The translations under genes and the position numbers were made by a program. Shown here piece after piece: positions 59,401 through 64,000 of a stretch of DNA of 64,000 nt. Within the stretch, counting starts at the first letter, position 1. Each line of letters starts with the position of its first letter. The notes beneath the pieces are model-generated. The model saw nothing but the letters and a program-made list of their open reading frames with translations, had not been told where the DNA came from and did not search any database. Source of the DNA: Pedobacter sp. Leaf194 (GTDB lineage Bacteria > Bacteroidota > Bacteroidia > Sphingobacteriales > Sphingobacteriaceae); NCBI RefSeq assembly GCF_001423945.1, contig NZ_LMPU01000013.1, positions 1 through 64,000 of the forward strand, given 5' to 3'.

Positions 59401-61530
59401 TTATAAAACCAGCGAAAAATCTATTTGTCGTTTGGCGAGATCCACTTTTTTGACTTTAATTGTCACTTCATCTCCTAATTGGTATTTTTTCTTTTTGCGT
59501 TGTCCAATTATGCAGTAGTTTTTTTCATCGAGCACATAAAAATCATCAGAAATTTCTCTCAAACGAACCATGCCTTCACATTTGTTTTCCTCAATTTCTA
59601 CATACATACCCCATTCGGTAACACCCGTAATAATACCAGCGTAAACATTGCCAACATTTTCTTCCAGGTATTCGGCTTGTTTGTACTTGATAGATGCCCG
59701 CTCAGCCTCAGCGGCCCTTTTTTCCATGGCAGATGAATGGGCACTTGCAACTTCATAAAACTCCGCATCGGCAGATTTTTCTCCTGCTAAATAATCTTGA
59801 AGTAAACGGTGCACCATAACATCGGGATACCGGCGAATTGGAGATGTAAAATGCGTATAATAATCGAAGGCAAGGCCGTAGTGACTGGTTTTTTTAGTGG
59901 TGTAAATCGCTTTCGCCATGGAACGAATGGCCAGGGAAGTTAAAACATTCTGTTCTTTCTTTCCTTCAACATCGGCCATTAAATGATTCAGCGACTTCGC
60001 AATTTCCTTATCAGATTTTGTATTTATTTTATACCCGAAACGCGAGGCGAAATTTGCAAACGTGTTAAGGGTTTCCATGTTTGGAGAATCGTGAACACGA
60101 TATACAAAGGTTAACTTGTTCTTTCCTTTCAGTTTTGTGGCAATAAATTCTGCAACTTTTCTGTTCGCCAGCAGCATATAATCTTCAATAAGTTTATGCG
60201 CATCCTTGCGTTCCTTAACATACACGCCTATAGGTTTCCCGTTTTCATCAAGTTTAAACTTTACCTCTGTACTCTCAAAGCTAATTGCGCCATTTTTAAA
60301 TTTTCGCTCCCTCAATATATAAGCGAGCTCATTCAGCTTAAGTATTTCCGAAGCATAATCACCCTCTTTATTCTCGATTACCTCCTGGGCTTCTTCATAG
60401 CTAAAGCGTCTGTCAGAATGAATAATGGTTTTACCATACCATTCTGCCTGGATATTGGCCTGGTCATCAAGTTCAAAAACAGCGGCAAAGCAAAGTTTAT
60501 CTTCATGTGGGCGAAGCGAACACACACCGTTGCTTAATCTTTCGGGAAGCATTGGTATTACCCTGTCAACCAAATAAACAGAAGTTGCCCGGCTATAAGC
60601 TTCTTTATCTAACTCCGTTCCCTGAATTACATAATGAGAAACATCAGCAATGTGGACACCGATTTCATGATTCCCATTCGGTAATTTCTGATAAGAAATC
60701 GCATCATCAAAATCTTTCGCATCTGCGGGGTCGATAGTGAAGGTTAATATTTTTCTAAAATCTTTACGCTTGGCAATCTCTGTCTCCGGAATTTCTTCGG
60801 GAATTGCATTGGCTTCTTTTTCTACGGCAGGTGGAAAGGAGAGGGGAAAGCCATATTGCGCCAAAATAGCGTTCATTTCTGTATTATTCTCGCCCTGATC
60901 GCCAAGCACGTGCTTAACGGTTCCGATTGGATTTTTTGCACCTTCAGGCCAATCAGTTAAATTAACTAAAACACGCTGGCCATTTTTTGCACCCAAAGTA
61001 TCTGAAAGGGGTACAAAAATATCGTGCATCATTTTCTTATCATCAGCAATTACAAAGGCAAACCTTTCAGAGATTTTTATTACACCAGTGAAATCAGATT
61101 TGGCTCGCTTAACAATTTCCACAACTTCGCCATCGTTTTTGCGGCCATGTTTTTTTGCAAAAACATAAACCTTTACCAAATCGCCGTGAAGCGCATTTTT
61201 AAGTTTGCGTGGTGCAACAAAAACGTCTTTTTCAAACTCATCGTCCGGAATAATGTAGGCTGAACCATCGGCCGTCATATCTACCCGGCCAGTAATAAAA
61301 TTCTGAAGCTCCTTCAGTTTGAACTTGCCTTTTTCAGGCTCGAGAAAAATGCCGGCGCTTTTGCCCTCCTTTAGTACTTCTAAGATGGTTTCGCGGGATT
61401 CCTGATCATTTAAATTTAACTTGGCAGAAACCTGCTTATAATTTAGTGGTTGGTTGCTGTTTTTCTCGAAGACATCACTAACCAGCTGATTCAGAACCAA
61501 TTTTATATTTGCAGATTTTTTCTTTGCCAT
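59401..61530 (-). CDS. rnr: Ribonuclease R (RNase II/R family exoribonuclease)
   Basis: A 709-residue 3'-5' exoribonuclease: N-terminal winged-helix and cold-shock domains (about 20-200), the RNB catalytic domain (about 245-575, with DPADAKDFDDAISYQ as the magnesium-binding acidic motif and FTSPIRRYPDVMVHR near its end) and an S1 domain (about 620-700). It degrades structured RNA. It is first of a tight three-gene unit with a carboxypeptidase-regulatory protein and a polyprenyl synthase. Confidence 0.96.
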   Translation of the reverse strand: MAKKKSANIKLVLNQLVSDVFEKNSNQPLNYKQVSAKLNLNDQESRETILEVLKEGKSAGIFLEPEKGKFKLKELQNFITGRVDMTADGSAYIIPDDEFEKDVFVAPRKLKNALHGDLVKVYVFAKKHGRKNDGEVVEIVKRAKSDFTGVIKISERFAFVIADDKKMMHDIFVPLSDTLGAKNGQRVLVNLTDWPEGAKNPIGTVKHVLGDQGENNTEMNAILAQYGFPLSFPPAVEKEANAIPEEIPETEIAKRKDFRKILTFTIDPADAKDFDDAISYQKLPNGNHEIGVHIADVSHYVIQGTELDKEAYSRATSVYLVDRVIPMLPERLSNGVCSLRPHEDKLCFAAVFELDDQANIQAEWYGKTIIHSDRRFSYEEAQEVIENKEGDYASEILKLNELAYILRERKFKNGAISFESTEVKFKLDENGKPIGVYVKERKDAHKLIEDYMLLANRKVAEFIATKLKGKNKLTFVYRVHDSPNMETLNTFANFASRFGYKINTKSDKEIAKSLNHLMADVEGKKEQNVLTSLAIRSMAKAIYTTKKTSHYGLAFDYYTHFTSPIRRYPDVMVHRLLQDYLAGEKSADAEFYEVASAHSSAMEKRAAEAERASIKYKQAEYLEENVGNVYAGIITGVTEWGMYVEIEENKCEGMVRLREISDDFYVLDEKNYCIIGQRKKKKYQLGDEVTIKVKKVDLAKRQIDFSLVL

Positions 61531-61634
61531 ATGTTCAAATGTATTTTACCGAAGATACAGAAAAGAAAGAAAATGATGTAAAGATGAAGCTGGAAAATGT
61601 GATAGTTGTGATGTTCTTTTTATGGAAACAGCGA

Positions 61635-62699
61635 CTATTTGAGACTGAGTTCGACGTATTTAATTCGTTTTCTTAGTGAGGTATAACTTAGATGAACGTT
61701 GCCGTTTTCATCCTGAATTATTGCAGGGTAACTGTATTCTCCTTCTCGATGATTTTCCAGAGTGTAAATATCCTGCCAAAGTTTTCCATCATCAGAAATT
61801 GCCAATTTTAAAACCGAGCGACCTTCCCACCAGTTTTTGCCAGCTTTTAACGGATTATAAACCAATAATTGCTTACCGTTTTTTAAGGTTACTGCATCGC
61901 TGCCAGAATTGGGATTAGGTAGATTAGTTTTCGCTAATTTAGACCAGGTTTCGCCGTTATCGCGAGACCAGCTTTCTACAATTACATTCTGCCTGCTCCG
62001 GCACAAAAGCTGGAGTTTCCCATGTGGATAGCTAAGTATAGAAGGTTGTATAACGCCAAAAGTATCGCAATCTATTTCAATTTTCTTCCAGTTACGTCCA
62101 AACTCATCCGACTTTTCGATGTGAATTTGCCACTTTTTTTCATCGGCGCTTTCCGTACTTGATGGGTAAAGTATATTACCATTTGGCAGTTGAATTGGTT
62201 TGTTTTTTATTGGTCCTAAAAAACCGCCTGGCAGTTTTTTAGCTGCCGACCATGTTCTTCCGTCATCTTTTGAAGTCTTGTATTCAGCCCACCATGCTCT
62301 TGGATTTAGGCCAACTTTATAATGCAAATACAACAAGCCATTTCGTGCTTTGAATAATACGGGGTTCCAGCAAGCGTAGCGTACAGTGTCATTTTGCACA
62401 CCGTTTGCAATTTCTACTGGTTCAGACCATTTTCCATCATTTTTTGTAGACGACCAGATAGAAACATCCTTGCTGCCCTCAAATTTGCCGCCAAACCAGG
62501 CACAAATAACTTTTTGGTTATTTAATGAAATAAGCGTTGAGGCATGATAAGCAGCGAAGGGCGCATTTTCGAAAACATAACCAGACTGGACTACCCGAAT
62601 TTCCTGCACCTGAGCTTTGGTAATGGCGGGAATTGCTAAAGCCAAAGTTATCAAAAGACAATATGTAAGTTCTGCTCCTTTAAGTGCCGGGAATCGCAT
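61635..62699 (-). CDS. BNR-repeat, sialidase-like exported protein
   Basis: About 354 residues from the ATG at 62699 (MRFPALKGAELTY), with a signal peptide (about 1-30, ending TKAQ). Asp-box motifs (SxDxGxxW) recur: SKDDGRTWSA, SDEFGRNWKK, SRDNGETWSK, SDDGKLWQD, giving a six-blade propeller. The start of the mature protein has YHASTLISLNN followed by CAWFGGKFEGSKDVSIW, the BNR_2 family mark; the FRIP motif of true sialidases is not seen, so sialidase activity is doubtful. It overlaps the ABC gene's end by 20 bases, suggesting one transcript with the transporter. Confidence 0.82.
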   Translation of the reverse strand: MRFPALKGAELTYCLLITLALAIPAITKAQVQEIRVVQSGYVFENAPFAAYHASTLISLNNQKVICAWFGGKFEGSKDVSIWSSTKNDGKWSEPVEIANGVQNDTVRYACWNPVLFKARNGLLYLHYKVGLNPRAWWAEYKTSKDDGRTWSAAKKLPGGFLGPIKNKPIQLPNGNILYPSSTESADEKKWQIHIEKSDEFGRNWKKIEIDCDTFGVIQPSILSYPHGKLQLLCRSRQNVIVESWSRDNGETWSKLAKTNLPNPNSGSDAVTLKNGKQLLVYNPLKAGKNWWEGRSVLKLAISDDGKLWQDIYTLENHREGEYSYPAIIQDENGNVHLSYTSLRKRIKYVELSLK

Positions 62700-64000
62700 C
62701 AATTAATTTTTTAGTGTAAGCAGCTTTTGGCGAATTAAAGATTTCTTCGGGAAAGCCTTCTTCCTCAATCTTTCCTTTATTCATCACCAAAATTCGGTCG
62801 GATATATGCTTAACAACTGCTAAATCGTGTGAAATAAAAATGTAGGTCAAGCCAAATTCACGCTGCAAATCTTTTATCAGGTTAAGTACCTGAGCTTGTA
62901 CCGAGACATCTAGTGCGGAAACAGATTCGTCGCAAATGATGAATTTTGGTTTTAGCGCCAGGGCCCTGGCAATGACAACACGTTGCCTTTGTCCGCCACT
63001 AAACTCGTGTGGATAGCGATTAAAATGCGATTCGTTTAAACCTACTTTTTTTAAAAGTTCGAGCACGTTGGCTTTTCTTTCCGCATCGTTATTACAAATA
63101 TTATGGACGGTTAACGGTTCAAGGATTGATTGCCCAATGGTTAATTTTGGATTTAGCGATGCGTATGGGTCCTGGAAGATAATCTGAATATCTTTCCTCA
63201 ACTTTCTCATTTCTGCTTTACCGACGTGTGTAATGTCTTTACCATCAAAAGAAATCGTTCCTGAAGTTGGTTGAATGAGGCGCAAAATGCTTCTGCCTAA
63301 AGTAGTTTTACCACAGCCAGATTCCCCGACCAGGCCCAGCGTCTCACCAGGAAAAACATCGAAATTAATTTGATCTACGGCTTTAACAAATTCTTTGCTT
63401 TTACTAAAAAAACCGTTATTAACTTGATACCAGGTGGATAAGTTGCGGATTTCGAGTAGCGGCTTTTTTGAATAAAGCTCTGCCCGTCTCGCCTCGGTTT
63501 CTTCCTTTGTTATCTGATTGGAAGCATTTAAGTGCGCAAATGAATCTTCGACAGCGCCAGTTAAAAAGTCGGCCACGACAGGCAATTTTTTTAATTGTAA
63601 TGCTGGCGACGGCCGGCAAGCTAGCAAGCCTTTTGTATATGGATGTTGGGGATTTTGAAATATTGCCCTGGCATTTCCTTGTTCTACAATCTCGCCTTTA
63701 AACATTACGGCAACTTCATCCGCGATTTCGTTTATTACGCCCAAATCGTGCGAGATAAATATCATCGCCATGTGGCGTTCTTCCTTAAGCTTTAAAAGCA
63801 GTTGCAAAATGGTTTTTTGAACCGTTACGTCTAGTGCAGTCGTAGGTTCGTCAGCAATCAATAGCTTCGGGTTACAGCTTAAAGCCATTGCAATCATAAC
63901 CCGCTGCTTTTGTCCGCCAGAAATTTGATGCGGATAACTCTCAAATATTTTTTCTGGTCTGGGTAGTTGTACTTCTTTAAAGAGCTCAATTGTCTGGCGT
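62680..64000 (-). CDS. Fused peptide/nickel-type ABC transporter ATPase, 5' end cut by the window
   Basis: At least 440 residues; the coding frame runs on past the right edge (signature SGGQKQRVMIAMAL is completed from 63940 onwards, with no stop). Two nucleotide-binding domains are fused: the first has ISGGQKQRV, Walker B IADEPTTALD and an OppF-like linker, the second has Walker A GLVGESGCGKTTLGR, signature FSGGQRQRVVIARAL and Walker B IICDESVSALD. The layout is DppD-DppF joined in one chain, powering oligopeptide or similar uptake. It overlaps the BNR gene. Confidence 0.92.
   Translation of the reverse strand, partial: RQTIELFKEVQLPRPEKIFESYPHQISGGQKQRVMIAMALSCNPKLLIADEPTTALDVTVQKTILQLLLKLKEERHMAMIFISHDLGVINEIADEVAVMFKGEIVEQGNARAIFQNPQHPYTKGLLACRPSPALQLKKLPVVADFLTGAVEDSFAHLNASNQITKEETEARRAELYSKKPLLEIRNLSTWYQVNNGFFSKSKEFVKAVDQINFDVFPGETLGLVGESGCGKTTLGRSILRLIQPTSGTISFDGKDITHVGKAEMRKLRKDIQIIFQDPYASLNPKLTIGQSILEPLTVHNICNNDAERKANVLELLKKVGLNESHFNRYPHEFSGGQRQRVVIARALALKPKFIICDESVSALDVSVQAQVLNLIKDLQREFGLTYIFISHDLAVVKHISDRILVMNKGKIEEEGFPEEIFNSPKAAYTKKLIDAIPGT

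Noticed and set aside
1..64000. CRISPR arrays, rRNA or tRNA genes, insertion sequences, prophage genes, toxin-antitoxin pairs
   Set aside because: Nothing of these kinds was recognised by reading both strands; tRNAs could be missed by eye, and a tRNA scan would be decisive.

Overview
The window reads as ordinary chromosome from a Bacteroidota bacterium of the Sphingobacteriaceae, most likely Pedobacter or a close relative. This is inferred from several things: GC content that looks roughly 38-40 percent by eye, promoters of the Bacteroidota type (TTTG, about 19 bases, TAnnTTTG), few Shine-Dalgarno sequences, TonB-dependent and SusC-like outer-membrane proteins, GLPGLI and M56/BlaI proteins, the futalosine menaquinone pathway, and methylmalonyl-CoA genes. 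No rRNA, tRNA, CRISPR array, insertion sequence, prophage or biosynthetic cluster was recognised. About 61 protein genes fill the window, and the last is cut by its right edge.

Layout. 1-8.7 kb: Lrp regulator, alpha/beta hydrolase plus uracil-DNA glycosylase, a thioredoxin-fold protein with only one cysteine in its motif, a membrane/TPR protein, a flavin-binding stress protein, lysS, a MaoC dehydratase and a FadD ligase. 9-12.2 kb: iscS-iscU-iscA, divergent from methylmalonyl-CoA epimerase. 12.3-19.1 kb: an exported amidase, ribosomal L31 type B, then a co-directional run of a GlmU-like protein, tpiA, prmA, an Mpl-type ligase and an XRE regulator. 19.2-21.3 kb: an acetyltransferase-fold protein, a small acidic protein and scpB. 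21.5-27.1 kb: a LytS/LytTR two-component system facing two exported ferritin-like proteins. 27.1-33.1 kb: mqnC, a pair of M16 peptidases and guaB. 33.5-46.2 kb: a TonB receptor, a LOG protein, a second MaoC paralogue, an acyl-CoA carboxylase, a dipeptidase, trxB, a GH20 hexosaminidase and a diacylglycerol kinase. 46.1-50.0 kb: an ECF sigma factor with a four-helix membrane partner and a DUF922 protein, then a glutamate/dicarboxylate symporter. 50.1-55.8 kb: BlaI repressor and M56 sensor-protease, then a GLPGLI protein with an outer-membrane barrel. 56-64 kb: rplU-rpmA, a polyprenyl synthase, a carboxypeptidase-regulatory-domain protein, RNase R, a BNR/sialidase-like protein and a fused oligopeptide ABC ATPase.

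The strongest new observation is a 29-base element just upstream of blaI (50093-50121) that recurs, with 24 of 29 bases identical and the same spacing of three TCGTA/TACGA half-sites, upstream of the GLPGLI/outer-membrane operon 5.6 kb away (55726-55754). In both copies the palindrome also forms a TAnnTTTA promoter -7 element. This links the BlaI/M56 pair to the GLPGLI-barrel operon as one inducible envelope regulon whose signal and function are unknown. Second in interest are the exported ferritin-like pair beside the two-component system, and the ECF sigma factor whose overlapping partner resembles no usual anti-sigma domain.
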